11,273 nt of DNA from UBA9619 sp964630665 (GCA_964630665.1 CAZVVN010000090.1:1-11273); one strand, 5' to 3'; shown: positions 1-6,616, counted from the first letter of the stretch. A program made the numbers and translations. Notes: generated from the letters alone by a model not told the origin.

Positions 1-999
1 CGCGAGATCAACTATCCGGTGCACGCTGCGGTTGTCGACATGAACGGTGACGCACGCCAGGACGTGGTCATCGCCTCACTCGGGGACATGAATCCCAGCA
101 ACCACCAAAAGGGTTCTGTTGCACTGCTGATCGCCAATGCCAGCGGCAGCTTTGATCATCACGTGGTACTGAAGTCAGTCGGCAGGGTGGCCGACGCGCG
201 GGCTGCCGACTTCGATGCTGACGGCGACCTGGACCTCATCGTGGCGGCATTCGGCTGGCGCGGACCAGGTACCCTGCTGCTGCTCGAAAACCAGACCACC
301 GATTGGCGGCAGCCTCGTTTTCGGCGACGTGAGCTCGATGCCCGCGATGGCTGGATCCACACCGAGATCACCGATCTCGACGGTGACGACCGCCCGGATT
401 TTGTGGCCCTTCTGTCACAGGAGCACGAGCAGGTGATCGCTTACCTCAATCGTGGTGGCTTGAGCTTTGAGCCCAGGGTGCTGCATCGCGCGCCGCATCC
501 CGCCTGGGGCTACTCCGGCCTGCAGCTGGTGGACATGGACCACGATGGCGATACCGATGTCCTGCTCTCCAATGGCGATGCCCTCGACGACTACGAGCTG
601 AAGCCTTACCACGGCATCTGGTGGCTGGAAAACCTGGGCGGGCTACGCTTTGAGCCGCATCACATCGCTCAACTGTATGGCTGCGAGCGCGCGGTTGCTG
701 TCGACATGGATAACGATGGCGACATGGACGTGGTGGCGGTGGCCTTCTTACCGCACCTGTCACACAGTGCCTGGCAGCAGAAAGACCTCGACTCGATCAT
801 CTGGGTCGAGCGTACGGCTCGAGGCTGGACCAAGCACGCCATTGAAAAGCACCTGTGCCACCACCCGACTGTAGCGGTGGCCGACTACGATGACGACGGC
901 AAGCAAGACATCGCTGTCGGCAACTTCGTGTGGCTCAACATGGACGGCACCCCTTTCAGCAGTACCGCCCACGCGATCACGTTGCTCATGGGCAAGTAG
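1..999 (+). CDS. FG-GAP/VCBS repeat beta-propeller protein, 5' end outside window (partial)
   Basis: The frame is open from base 1 to a TAG at 997-999, giving 332 codons with no stop. The GTG at 19 is therefore not a convincing start and the gene begins upstream of the window. Six calcium-loop repeats of the DxDxDGxxD type are visible: DMNGDARQD, DFDADGDLD, DLDGDDRPD, DMDHDGDTD, DMDNDGDMD and DYDDDGKQD. They are spaced roughly 50-65 residues apart and each is followed by a short hydrophobic strand such as LIVAA or VVAVA. This is the pattern of integrin-like FG-GAP/VCBS propellers, which are usually exported and bind calcium or take part in surface interactions. WWLENLGG and IWVERT segments between the loops are typical of bacterial members. 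The substrate or partner cannot be deduced. Any signal peptide or extra N-terminal domain, such as a cytochrome c or enzyme domain, would lie upstream and is unseen. It converges on the dehydrogenase gene at 1045. Confidence 0.85.
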   Translation, partial: REINYPVHAAVVDMNGDARQDVVIASLGDMNPSNHQKGSVALLIANASGSFDHHVVLKSVGRVADARAADFDADGDLDLIVAAFGWRGPGTLLLLENQTTDWRQPRFRRRELDARDGWIHTEITDLDGDDRPDFVALLSQEHEQVIAYLNRGGLSFEPRVLHRAPHPAWGYSGLQLVDMDHDGDTDVLLSNGDALDDYELKPYHGIWWLENLGGLRFEPHHIAQLYGCERAVAVDMDNDGDMDVVAVAFLPHLSHSAWQQKDLDSIIWVERTARGWTKHAIEKHLCHHPTVAVADYDDDGKQDIAVGNFVWLNMDGTPFSSTAHAITLLMGK

Positions 1000-1001
1000 C
1001 T

Positions 1002-1040
1002 GATCGGGGCCGCCAATGGCCGGCGCAGCCCTACCCGATC
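1002..1040. terminator. Inverted repeat between convergent genes, possible bidirectional terminator
   Basis: The 45-bp gap between the two convergent stop codons (999 and 1045) holds a perfect 7-bp inverted repeat, GATCGGG at 1002-1008 and CCCGATC at 1034-1040. It encloses a second GC-rich hairpin, GCC-AAT-GGC at 1012-1020, flanked by further complementary bases. No T-run follows on either strand, so it is not a textbook intrinsic terminator. Its position makes a transcription-separating role plausible. Confidence 0.35.
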
Positions 1041-1044
1041 TGCT

Positions 1045-1989
1045 TCAGGCGACCTGGTTCTGCAACGGCTCGCCGCTTTCCAGACGCCGGACGTTCTCTA
1101 GAGCAAAGGCCAGACTGCGCTCGAGGGTCTCGCGGGTCAGCCAGGCGACGTGCGGGGCGGTAATCACGTTGTCGAGCGCCAGCAATGCATGACCTGCAGC
1201 AAGCGGCTCGGCGGCAAACACATCCAGACCTGCCCCTGCCAGGCGACCGCCCTGCAGGGCGTCGAGCAGCGCAGATTCTTCCACCAGCCCACCGCGTGCG
1301 GTGTTGATCAGCACCGCACCGGATTTCATCGCAGCCATGGCATCAGAGTCCAGCCAGTGACGGGTCTGATCGGTCTCCGGGATGTGCAGCGAGACGATGT
1401 CCGCATTCGCCAACAGTTCTTTTTTGGAAAGATAGGCATAGGGCACATCGGGCTTGGCACCCTGGCCGGTGTAGACCACCTCGGCCCCCATCGCAGCAAG
1501 GATCGGCGCCAGGATGCGCGGTACCGCGCCGAACCCGACCAGACCCACCGTACGACCGCAGAGTTCTCCGAGATCACCCTGCCACGCAGGCGGCGACCGC
1601 CATTCACCGTTAGAGCGCAGCTGGCGATCCAGCGCGCCAAGTTTGCGCAGCACCGCCAGCATCAGGCCCAGCGTCATCTCGGCCACCGCCCGGCTGTTGG
1701 TGCCCGGCATGTTGCACACCGGAATACCCCTCGCCCGGGCGGCCTCGAGGTCGATGGTGTTCACTCCCACTCCGATCTTCTGAATCAGCCGCAGTCTGGG
1801 AGCCGCATGTATATGCTCGGCATGGAGGGGTTTGAGAACGTGCCACAACACGTCTGTCTCGGGCAGCAGGGCCAGAAAACGCGCCTCATCGGCTTCGGTG
1901 CAAACCGAGACCGCCAGCCCGTCTGCGGCCAACGCCTGCAGCTGGCCTTCAAGCCAGGGCCCGGCGTCGTAGTGAAAGACGATGTTCAT
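1045..1989 (-). CDS. D-2-hydroxyacid dehydrogenase family protein (NAD(P)-dependent)
   Basis: This 314-aa protein has the normal length of the D-isomer-specific 2-hydroxyacid dehydrogenase family, which interconverts 2-keto acids and D-2-hydroxy acids in the cytoplasm. The catalytic triad is readable: Arg232 in NTARGG, Glu261 in LDVFAAEP and His280 in TAPHVAW. Other family signatures are KIGVGVNTID (71-80), NMPGTNSRAVAE (93-104) and LHIPET (201-206). The Rossmann loop is GFGAVP (152-157), with Pro where the third Gly of GxGxxG usually sits. The acidic residue expected about 18 residues later, which normally selects NAD, is replaced by Gly175 in YTGQG, so NADP use or altered cofactor binding is possible. 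The ATG at 1989 fits the family N-terminus (MNIVFHYDAGP), although no clear Shine-Dalgarno precedes it. The gene lies 93 bp downstream of the MtaA-like gene on the same strand and is probably co-transcribed with it. The substrate (glyoxylate, hydroxypyruvate, phosphoglycerate or other) cannot be assigned. Confidence 0.9.
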   Translation of the reverse strand: MNIVFHYDAGPWLEGQLQALAADGLAVSVCTEADEARFLALLPETDVLWHVLKPLHAEHIHAAPRLRLIQKIGVGVNTIDLEAARARGIPVCNMPGTNSRAVAEMTLGLMLAVLRKLGALDRQLRSNGEWRSPPAWQGDLGELCGRTVGLVGFGAVPRILAPILAAMGAEVVYTGQGAKPDVPYAYLSKKELLANADIVSLHIPETDQTRHWLDSDAMAAMKSGAVLINTARGGLVEESALLDALQGGRLAGAGLDVFAAEPLAAGHALLALDNVITAPHVAWLTRETLERSLAFALENVRRLESGEPLQNQVA

Positions 1990-2082
1990 GGGCGAACCCG
2001 TCGCCGGGCGGCAGCCGCGGGCACCCCGGCACCGGTCGACCTCGGACCCGGGGCGGCGCCCAGAGCCTTCCTGCCCGGCGGA

Positions 2083-3120
2083 CTAATGATCGCGCCGGTT
2101 CTCCCTGCACACCTCGACGATGGTCTTGAGGTTCTCGACCGGTGTCTGCAGCGGCACCGCGCACTCCGGGGCGATAATGTCGACCCCGGCGTCGATCGCC
2201 CGCTGGACCTCGACCCGCACCTCGGCGGGAGTCTGCTGCATCAATACCTGGGGGTTGTTGATGTTGCCGGCCAGACGGATCTTGCCCTCGGCATCGGCGA
2301 CCATCTTCTCCGGCGCATTGGCTGACTCGAAGTGGTACATGTCGAAACCGGTCTCGCGAAAATATTCGATGCGGTCGAGCGACCGCCCGCAGCAGTGCAG
2401 GATTACCGGGCAGGGCACCTGCGGGACCAGTTCCTTGTGGCGCCAGAGCAGAAAATCGCGGTACATGGTGTTGCGGATCAGGTCGCCAGTAGCGTGGTCT
2501 GCCCAGACGATCGCATCGGCACCGGCGTCGAGCTGTGCTTTGGCGAACAGGATCGGTACCTCGGAGAGCGTGTCGAGCGACTTGCGCACGCGCTCCGGGT
2601 CGGCAATCGTATCCATCAGGAACTCCTGGACGTTGTAGACGTGATAGGAGAGCGTCCAGGGACCCATCACCTTGCCGAGAATCATGACCTCGTCGCCGAA
2701 GTGTTCCTTGAGAAGGCGGATCGCGTCCAGTGCACACTTGACGTACTTGTCCTCCAGGAAAGAATCGGGGTATCCATCCGGTAGGTGAATCTCGGTGTCA
2801 CGGTCGGCCCACGGGGCGGTCTGCGGAGTGGGCAGGTTACCCGGGTCGCTGAAGTCGACCACACAGCCCAGCGCTGTCGCCTCCTGGGCGATGCCGAAAA
2901 TTGGCATCACGCTGTCGAAACCCATCAGATCATGGGCGCTCGCGGCAAGTTCCGCCATGGGCCCGGGGTCGGTATTGGCCTCGGGAAAATGGGCCCCGAC
3001 GAGGTCCATCAGCTCGAAGTTCGCCACCGAGGTGATACTGGCCGAACACGGCCGGTCGACTGGCTGGCCGGTCAGTGCGGCCTGGAAGCGCTCTTTGGAC
3101 GTCATCGACTCGGCTGCCAT
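2083..3120 (-). CDS. Uroporphyrinogen decarboxylase-fold protein, MtaA/CmuA-type corrinoid methyltransferase-like
   Basis: A 345-aa cytoplasmic protein of the URO-D superfamily. MTSKERFQAALTGQPVDRP (6-24) is the standard opening of the MtaA/MtbA/CmuA branch. These enzymes move a methyl group between a methyl-corrinoid protein and a thiol (coenzyme M in methanogens) or another acceptor. The zinc-site pattern H-x-C...C is present as His242 and Cys244 in LHCCGRS and Cys320 in APECAVPLQTP. This separates it from true HemE, which lacks that site and is not metal-dependent. MILGKVMGPWTLS (146-158) and AGNINNPQVL (284-293) also fit the branch. The start was set at ATG 3120 rather than the longer GTG at 3183, because GGAG lies 5 nt upstream of 3120 and the extra N-terminus looks unlike the family. 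No corrinoid protein or reductive activator is visible in this window. The methyl donor and acceptor are unknown. It is probably first in an operon with the downstream dehydrogenase. Confidence 0.85.
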   Translation of the reverse strand: MAAESMTSKERFQAALTGQPVDRPCSASITSVANFELMDLVGAHFPEANTDPGPMAELAASAHDLMGFDSVMPIFGIAQEATALGCVVDFSDPGNLPTPQTAPWADRDTEIHLPDGYPDSFLEDKYVKCALDAIRLLKEHFGDEVMILGKVMGPWTLSYHVYNVQEFLMDTIADPERVRKSLDTLSEVPILFAKAQLDAGADAIVWADHATGDLIRNTMYRDFLLWRHKELVPQVPCPVILHCCGRSLDRIEYFRETGFDMYHFESANAPEKMVADAEGKIRLAGNINNPQVLMQQTPAEVRVEVQRAIDAGVDIIAPECAVPLQTPVENLKTIVEVCRENRRDH

Positions 3121-3155
3121 GGTGTCTCCATCCGCAGTTCTGACTGATATCGCCA

Positions 3156-3185
3156 ATACTAGCCGATGCCGGTGACGGGTCACAA
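3156..3185 (-). promoter_or_regulatory. Candidate sigma70-type promoter for the MtaA-like/dehydrogenase pair
   Basis: On the minus strand TTGTGA (3185-3180) and TAGTAT (3161-3156) are separated by 18 bp and lie 36-65 bp upstream of the chosen ATG at 3120. Each hexamer matches the consensus at 4 of 6 positions, so the promoter would be weak or activator-dependent. The -35 overlaps one arm (3178-3184) of the GGTCACA...TGTGACC inverted repeat. Confidence 0.3.
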
Positions 3186-3222
3186 CCGGGCAGCAGCTTC
3201 ACCGCACCGTGTGACCAATCAC
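3178..3222. promoter_or_regulatory. Inverted repeats in the divergent intergenic region, candidate operator
   Basis: Between the divergent starts at 3120 and 3298, GGTCACA (3178-3184) is mirrored by TGTGACC (3210-3216), a perfect 7-bp inverted repeat with 25 bp between arms. The second arm also belongs to a compact palindrome, GTGA-CCAA-TCAC (3211-3222). This is where a regulator controlling both divergent units could bind. The regulator is not identifiable from the sequence. Confidence 0.3.
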
Positions 3223-3239
3223 CCAAAGAAAAAGCGGTT

Positions 3240-3245
3240 TATACT
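3240..3245 (+). promoter_or_regulatory. Candidate -10 element (TATACT) for the amidohydrolase gene
   Basis: TATACT matches the sigma70 -10 consensus at 5 of 6 positions and lies about 53 bp upstream of the GTG start at 3298. No good -35 hexamer sits at the right distance. The GTGA-N4-TCAC palindrome ends 17 bp upstream, where an activator could compensate. Confidence 0.3.
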
Positions 3246-3297
3246 GCTGTGAATCATCACTGCCAGGACCGGCAGCCTTGCCAGCCCAGGATCATCG

Positions 3298-4197
3298 GTG
3301 ACCGTTCTCCCCCACCCCTTTACCCACTGGAAAACCGCGGCCACTGGACTCAGCCGAGTCGCCCGGTCGCTGTCGGTGGTCGCACTCCTAGCAGGCGGGT
3401 TTCAGGCACCACTGGTAGAAGCCGGGTCACCGCTTGAGTTCATCGACGTCCATGTGCACCTGGTCGGTGGGCGGGGCGGAAGCGCCGACTACGACGAGGT
3501 CAAACGATCTTTTTCGCAGAAAGCAAAAGAGATCATCAGGGCCGGCGCGGTCGGCTTTGGCGAGATGGCCTCGCTGCATATCTCGGCGGCCCCGGGCCAC
3601 CCTTACGAGTATGTGCCTGCCGATCATCCCCTGCTGAGAGTGCTGGCCGATGTCGCCGCAGAACTCGACGTGCCGATCGATCTCCATATGGATGCGGTAG
3701 CCGAGGAGGTACCGCCACCGGTGCGGCTTGCCGCCGGTGACAACCCACCGCTGCTGCCGCCGACGCTCGCATCTCTGCGCCGGCTGCTGGCTCACAATCA
3801 CAAGGCGAAGATCGTCTGGGCGCACGGTGGCTCTGATCCGATTGGCGCAATGACACCGGCTTTAATCGGCGAGCTGATGGATACGTATTCAAACACTTAT
3901 GTCAGGCTGCGCGTTGTGGGTAGCCGGGCACCGATGCATAACAATTTGCTGGCCTTTGGTGAACTAGAACCGGAATGGCGCGCGCTGCTCATCCGCCATT
4001 CCGGGCGCTTTGTCATCGGCAGCGATTCATTCTTCCTGGCACCCAGCCTGCAGGGCAGTGGGCCGGGAATGAATTTTGCCAAGGGTAACGTGCCCAAGCT
4101 CAAAGCGACGCGGAAATTCCTCTCGCTGCTGCCCAGAGAGGTGGGGCAGAAGATCGCGACAGACAACGCGCTGCGCATTTACGCCCTTCTGCCCTAG
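3298..4197 (+). CDS. Exported amidohydrolase-2 family metal-dependent hydrolase, apparently internally shortened
   Basis: This 299-aa protein starts with GTG at 3298, preceded by AGGA about 7 nt upstream. Residues 20-42 (Arg-rich start, hydrophobic stretch SLSVVALLAGGFQA, then VEAGS) form a likely signal peptide, so it should act in the periplasm. Amidohydrolase TIM-barrel metal-site motifs are present: His52 and His54 in IDVHVHL, Glu89 in GFGEMAS, His130 in DLHMDA, His176 in IVWAHGG and Asp243 in IGSDSF. The C-terminal TDNALRIYAL is also typical of the PF04909 family. That family hydrolyses or decarboxylates cyclic amide, lactone and aromatic acid substrates; the substrate here cannot be named. 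Only 35 residues separate HxH from the GE motif, whereas one or more further beta-alpha units are usual there. An in-frame internal deletion is therefore likely and activity is uncertain. It is divergent from the methyltransferase-like gene and convergent with the 735-aa gene. Confidence 0.8.
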   Translation: MTVLPHPFTHWKTAATGLSRVARSLSVVALLAGGFQAPLVEAGSPLEFIDVHVHLVGGRGGSADYDEVKRSFSQKAKEIIRAGAVGFGEMASLHISAAPGHPYEYVPADHPLLRVLADVAAELDVPIDLHMDAVAEEVPPPVRLAAGDNPPLLPPTLASLRRLLAHNHKAKIVWAHGGSDPIGAMTPALIGELMDTYSNTYVRLRVVGSRAPMHNNLLAFGELEPEWRALLIRHSGRFVIGSDSFFLAPSLQGSGPGMNFAKGNVPKLKATRKFLSLLPREVGQKIATDNALRIYALLP

Positions 4198-4203
4198 CCC
4201 GCC

Positions 4204-4219
4204 GCTGACTACTGTCAGC
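4204..4219. terminator. Hairpin between convergent genes, weak terminator candidate
   Basis: GCTGAC-TACT-GTCAGC is a perfect 6-bp stem with a 4-nt loop, starting 7 bp after the amidohydrolase stop codon at 4197. No T-run follows directly on either strand, so its efficiency as an intrinsic terminator is doubtful. The remainder of the 100-bp gap to 4298 shows nothing else recognisable. Confidence 0.35.
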
Positions 4220-4297
4220 TGTGGGGTACTCTTAAATGGCACTTTATGTGTTTAACCACTGGGCTGAATTGGTGGATGTGAGAGGCAAAAGTCCGAT

Positions 4298-6505
4298 TTA
4301 CTGGCAGAAGCGGCCTTTGACTGTGCCATCGGTGTAGATGACGTAGACCACGCAGTTCGACTTTACGAGGGTAGACGTCGCTGACACCGAATCGGTGTCT
4401 GTTTCTGTCTCTGTTTCTGTTTCTGTCTCTGCTTCTGTGTCGCTGCTACCACTGCTGCCTGTCGCCAAGGTATCGGAGCTGTCTGTCTCAGTGGTCGCGA
4501 CGGAGCTGGCCGTAGAGGTGGAAGTGCTGCTACCCGAGGAGGTGGTGGAACTGGTCGTAGAGGTGGAAGTGCTGGTACTTGAGGAAGTGGTGGAACTGGT
4601 CGTAGAGGTGGAAGTGCTGGTACTCGAGGAAGTGGTGGAGCTGGAACTGGTGGTGGTGTCGTCCTCGATTAGGATGATTTCGTCCTCGTCCTCGTCCTCG
4701 TCCTGGGGACAGTCTTCGGTGTCCTCGGGGCAGATCATCGTCACGGCCAGCGGACACTCGGTGTCGGTCCCGCCGTCATCGTCGGTGATGGTGAGACGCC
4801 CGGTGCCGTCAGCAATTGGCGTATCGGCCGGGTCTGGATCCGACAGTTCCACAATTACGCTCTCGCTGACTTCACCAATGCTGTCATCAAGCACTGGCAC
4901 AGTGAAGGTCTGCGTGGTAACGCCCTCATCAAAGGTCAACGTACCCGTTACGGTAGTGTAATCCGATCCTTCAGTAGCAGTACCACCGGAGCTGGTGTAA
5001 TCGACGGTCACTTCCTCTTCAGACTCTAGGGAAAGCATGACCGTAAAGGTCGCATCGCCTGCACTTTCATCACCGGTGGCGTCAATGATGGATAGACCTT
5101 CGGCCAAAATTGCAAAAGGACTGCTGTCAGCATAATCGGTCTCGTCGCCGGTATCCTCATCAGCCGACAGCACCCGCACTCTGTAATCATCGCCCGAGGG
5201 AATCGTGTTCAGTAGATTCCAGTCATGGGCCTCGGGCTGATCTACATAGGACAGCACCTCGCTGTTGGTCAGGCTGGCACTGAATATGGTCTTGAATCGA
5301 CGCTCGGACCTGTAGAGCGTAAGTTTCACATCATCCGGCCGGTCCGTGAACAACAGATCCTCGTTGTTCTGGTTGTCCTGCCACTCGACAGTCACCGTGC
5401 CATCGTCAACCTCTTCCCATTCGGTCTCGGCATCAGGGGAAAAGACCTCCATTGTCACCAGGTCGTCTTCCTCGCGCGGCGAATCAATCAGGAAGGTGTC
5501 GCTGAAACCGAAGACTGTACCATCCGCACGCGAGCTGACCCTGGCTGTGTAATCGGCCCCTTCGACCACCGTGTAGGGTATCGTCCAGCTCAGGGCATTA
5601 CCGCCGCTGGCGAGCTCTCGCTCGGAGATCAACAGGTAATAGCGCCCACCCTTATAGAGCTCGATGCGAAGATCCTGGCCTAACGCCTCGGTCTCATCCG
5701 TCCAGTTGACAATAAGCTCACCACCGAGTTCGAAGGTCTTGTCCTCGAGGTCGGCGTCAGTGCCGCAGCCCACGGCTTCGGCCGCTGTGCTCTCGACGTC
5801 GTCTCCGGCCACAGTAAAGTAGCCGCTGGTAATCACGCGGTCCGAATCCCCGGTCGAGTTGATCCGGAAATAGCAGGCCGTATCCTCACACTGGCTGTCA
5901 TCGAGCTGCCAGTCGTAGCTGGCCGTGGTTGTCTGAATGTCGTCATCCAGAACCGTACCGCCATGCTCGTGCAGTTCAATCTTGACCTCATCCAGCAGCC
6001 AGTTGTCGACGTCGTCCCATGCGAGGACGACAATGCTATCCTCTTCGAGTCTGATAACCTCACCCTCTGCCGGTCGATAGACACGGGCACTGTCGGAAAG
6101 ATCCTCGTCGTAATCCTGGCGGTTACCCTGGAAGGTCTCGGCTTCAGCATGTTCCTGAATGTTGATGACTTCAGATTCGATCGAGACCGTGTCGTCCTCG
6201 CTCGACACCACCTGAATGGTCTGGTTGTTACCTGCTGTTACATTCTCGGCAAGTATCCACTGGAAGTGCTGGAAGTCGCTGGTGTTGTCAATAGCCTCGA
6301 CGATGACGTACTCCGTATCGTCTTCTGCGACCAGCTTGAGGTCCACCGTCTCGGCATCAGCGAGTTGCCACTCGATCTGCACGGTGGAACCGATCGACCA
6401 GCGCTCGCCGCCCTGCGGGATGATTACCTGGTCGATGGCTTGCGCTGTCAGCACGCCACACAACAACCCGAGGCCGCCCAACAAAAAGAACACTCGTTTT
6501 TTCAT
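4298..6505 (-). CDS. Secreted acidic modular protein: four Kre9/KNH-like domains, Calx-beta, Ser/Thr-rich stalk
   Basis: A 735-aa exported protein. Residues 1-23 form a signal peptide (MKKR, hydrophobic core, cleavage after LTAQA). Four beta-sandwich modules follow at about 26-117, 141-232, 248-340 and 350-467. They share the pattern 'V..P..G......G..V.I.W' (for example VIIPQGGERWSIGS, VYRPAEGEVIRLEE) seen in the Kre9/KNH Ser-Thr-rich membrane-anchored family (PF10342). Residues about 468-576 are a Calx-beta domain, with TASEGSDY-type TATEGSDYTTVTGTLTF and a DDD end, which normally binds calcium. After that come Cys584/592/599, an acidic DE tract (602-609), a Ser/Thr stalk (617-670), an ET repeat (691-703) and a C-terminal module with Cys718 and Cys734. 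No LPxTG, lipobox or outer-membrane anchor is visible. The whole chain is strongly acidic. ATG 6505 is the natural start but lacks a clear Shine-Dalgarno. It lies 173 bp downstream of pilY1, probably with its own promoter. Surface adhesion or matrix function is inferred; a specific function is unknown. Confidence 0.8.
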   Translation of the reverse strand: MKKRVFFLLGGLGLLCGVLTAQAIDQVIIPQGGERWSIGSTVQIEWQLADAETVDLKLVAEDDTEYVIVEAIDNTSDFQHFQWILAENVTAGNNQTIQVVSSEDDTVSIESEVINIQEHAEAETFQGNRQDYDEDLSDSARVYRPAEGEVIRLEEDSIVVLAWDDVDNWLLDEVKIELHEHGGTVLDDDIQTTTASYDWQLDDSQCEDTACYFRINSTGDSDRVITSGYFTVAGDDVESTAAEAVGCGTDADLEDKTFELGGELIVNWTDETEALGQDLRIELYKGGRYYLLISERELASGGNALSWTIPYTVVEGADYTARVSSRADGTVFGFSDTFLIDSPREEDDLVTMEVFSPDAETEWEEVDDGTVTVEWQDNQNNEDLLFTDRPDDVKLTLYRSERRFKTIFSASLTNSEVLSYVDQPEAHDWNLLNTIPSGDDYRVRVLSADEDTGDETDYADSSPFAILAEGLSIIDATGDESAGDATFTVMLSLESEEEVTVDYTSSGGTATEGSDYTTVTGTLTFDEGVTTQTFTVPVLDDSIGEVSESVIVELSDPDPADTPIADGTGRLTITDDDGGTDTECPLAVTMICPEDTEDCPQDEDEDEDEIILIEDDTTTSSSSTTSSSTSTSTSTTSSTTSSSTSTSTSTTSSTTSSGSSTSTSTASSVATTETDSSDTLATGSSGSSDTEAETETETETETDTDSVSATSTLVKSNCVVYVIYTDGTVKGRFCQ
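4395..4436 (-). repeat. Hexanucleotide repeat encoding an (ET/DT)n tract
   Basis: Seven successive 6-bp units of the form GTNTCT (last one GCTTCT) on the plus strand encode the alternating Glu/Asp-Thr tract around residues 691-703 of the secreted protein. Copy-number change would keep the reading frame. Confidence 0.8.
4506..4640 (-). repeat. Three tandem 45-bp units encoding 15-residue Ser/Thr repeats
   Basis: Copies run 4506-4550, 4551-4595 and 4596-4640. The second and third are nearly identical and the first differs at a handful of positions. Each encodes 15 residues of Ser/Thr (about residues 622-667). Because 45 is divisible by three, gain or loss of units changes stalk length without a frameshift. 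Confidence 0.9.
4680..4703 (-). repeat. Four perfect TCGTCC repeats encoding an Asp-Glu tract
   Basis: Four exact tandem copies of TCGTCC on the plus strand encode the (DE)4 run at residues 602-609 of the secreted protein, between the cysteine cluster and the Ser/Thr stalk. Confidence 0.85.
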
Positions 6506-6548
6506 AGCGCTACGGCAAAGCCCAGCGCTCTCAGCAGAACACTGGAGC

Positions 6549-6563
6549 GCCGTCAGTGACGGC
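6549..6563. promoter_or_regulatory. Perfect 15-bp palindrome, candidate operator near the transcription start
   Basis: GCCGTCA-G-TGACGGC is a perfect palindrome with 7-bp arms. It lies just downstream of the candidate -10 element at 6567-6572 and 44 bp before the ATG of the 735-aa gene. No T-run follows, so an operator or 5'-leader hairpin is more likely than a terminator. Confidence 0.35.
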
Positions 6564-6566
6564 TCG

Positions 6567-6572
6567 ATTCTA
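6567..6572 (-). promoter_or_regulatory. Candidate -10 element (TAGAAT) for the 735-aa secreted protein gene
   Basis: TAGAAT on the minus strand matches the -10 consensus at 5 of 6 positions and would give a leader of about 55-60 nt before ATG 6505. The -35 position holds AGGAAA, a poor match, consistent with dependence on an activator such as one binding the palindrome at 6617-6632. Confidence 0.35.
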
Positions 6573-6616
6573 ACCGCACGGTCGCTTCATTTCCTGGGCC
6601 AGTCGCTTAACCGGAT

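Noticed and set aside
1150..2325. Long open frame (391 codons) on the plus strand
   Set aside because: It lies antisense to the dehydrogenase and MtaA-like genes, whose family motifs are clear. Its translation is rich in Arg, Gly, His and Gln with no recognisable domain, as expected from a GC-rich shadow frame.
1949..2737. 262-codon minus-strand frame overlapping the MtaA-like gene
   Set aside because: It is a shifted frame of the same strand with Arg/Pro-rich low-complexity translation. The conserved zinc-site motifs are in the other frame.
2083..3120. Annotation as HemE (uroporphyrinogen decarboxylase proper)
   Set aside because: The His-x-Cys...Cys zinc pattern and MtaA-like N-terminus are features of the corrinoid methyltransferase branch, and no other heme biosynthesis gene is nearby.
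3121..3183. N-terminal extension of the MtaA-like protein from GTG 3183
   Set aside because: The Arg/His-rich extension is unlike the family, has no ribosome binding site and would overlap the candidate promoter; ATG 3120 has GGAG at 5 nt.
4506..4640. Possible CRISPR-like or regulatory repeat array
   Set aside because: The three 45-bp units are directly adjacent with no spacers, and are in frame inside the coding sequence of a Ser/Thr stalk.
4395..4961. Plus-strand frame giving a Val/Ser/Glu repetitive protein
   Set aside because: It is the antisense reading of the Ser/Thr and acidic repeat tracts of the 735-aa gene; repeats open all frames artificially.
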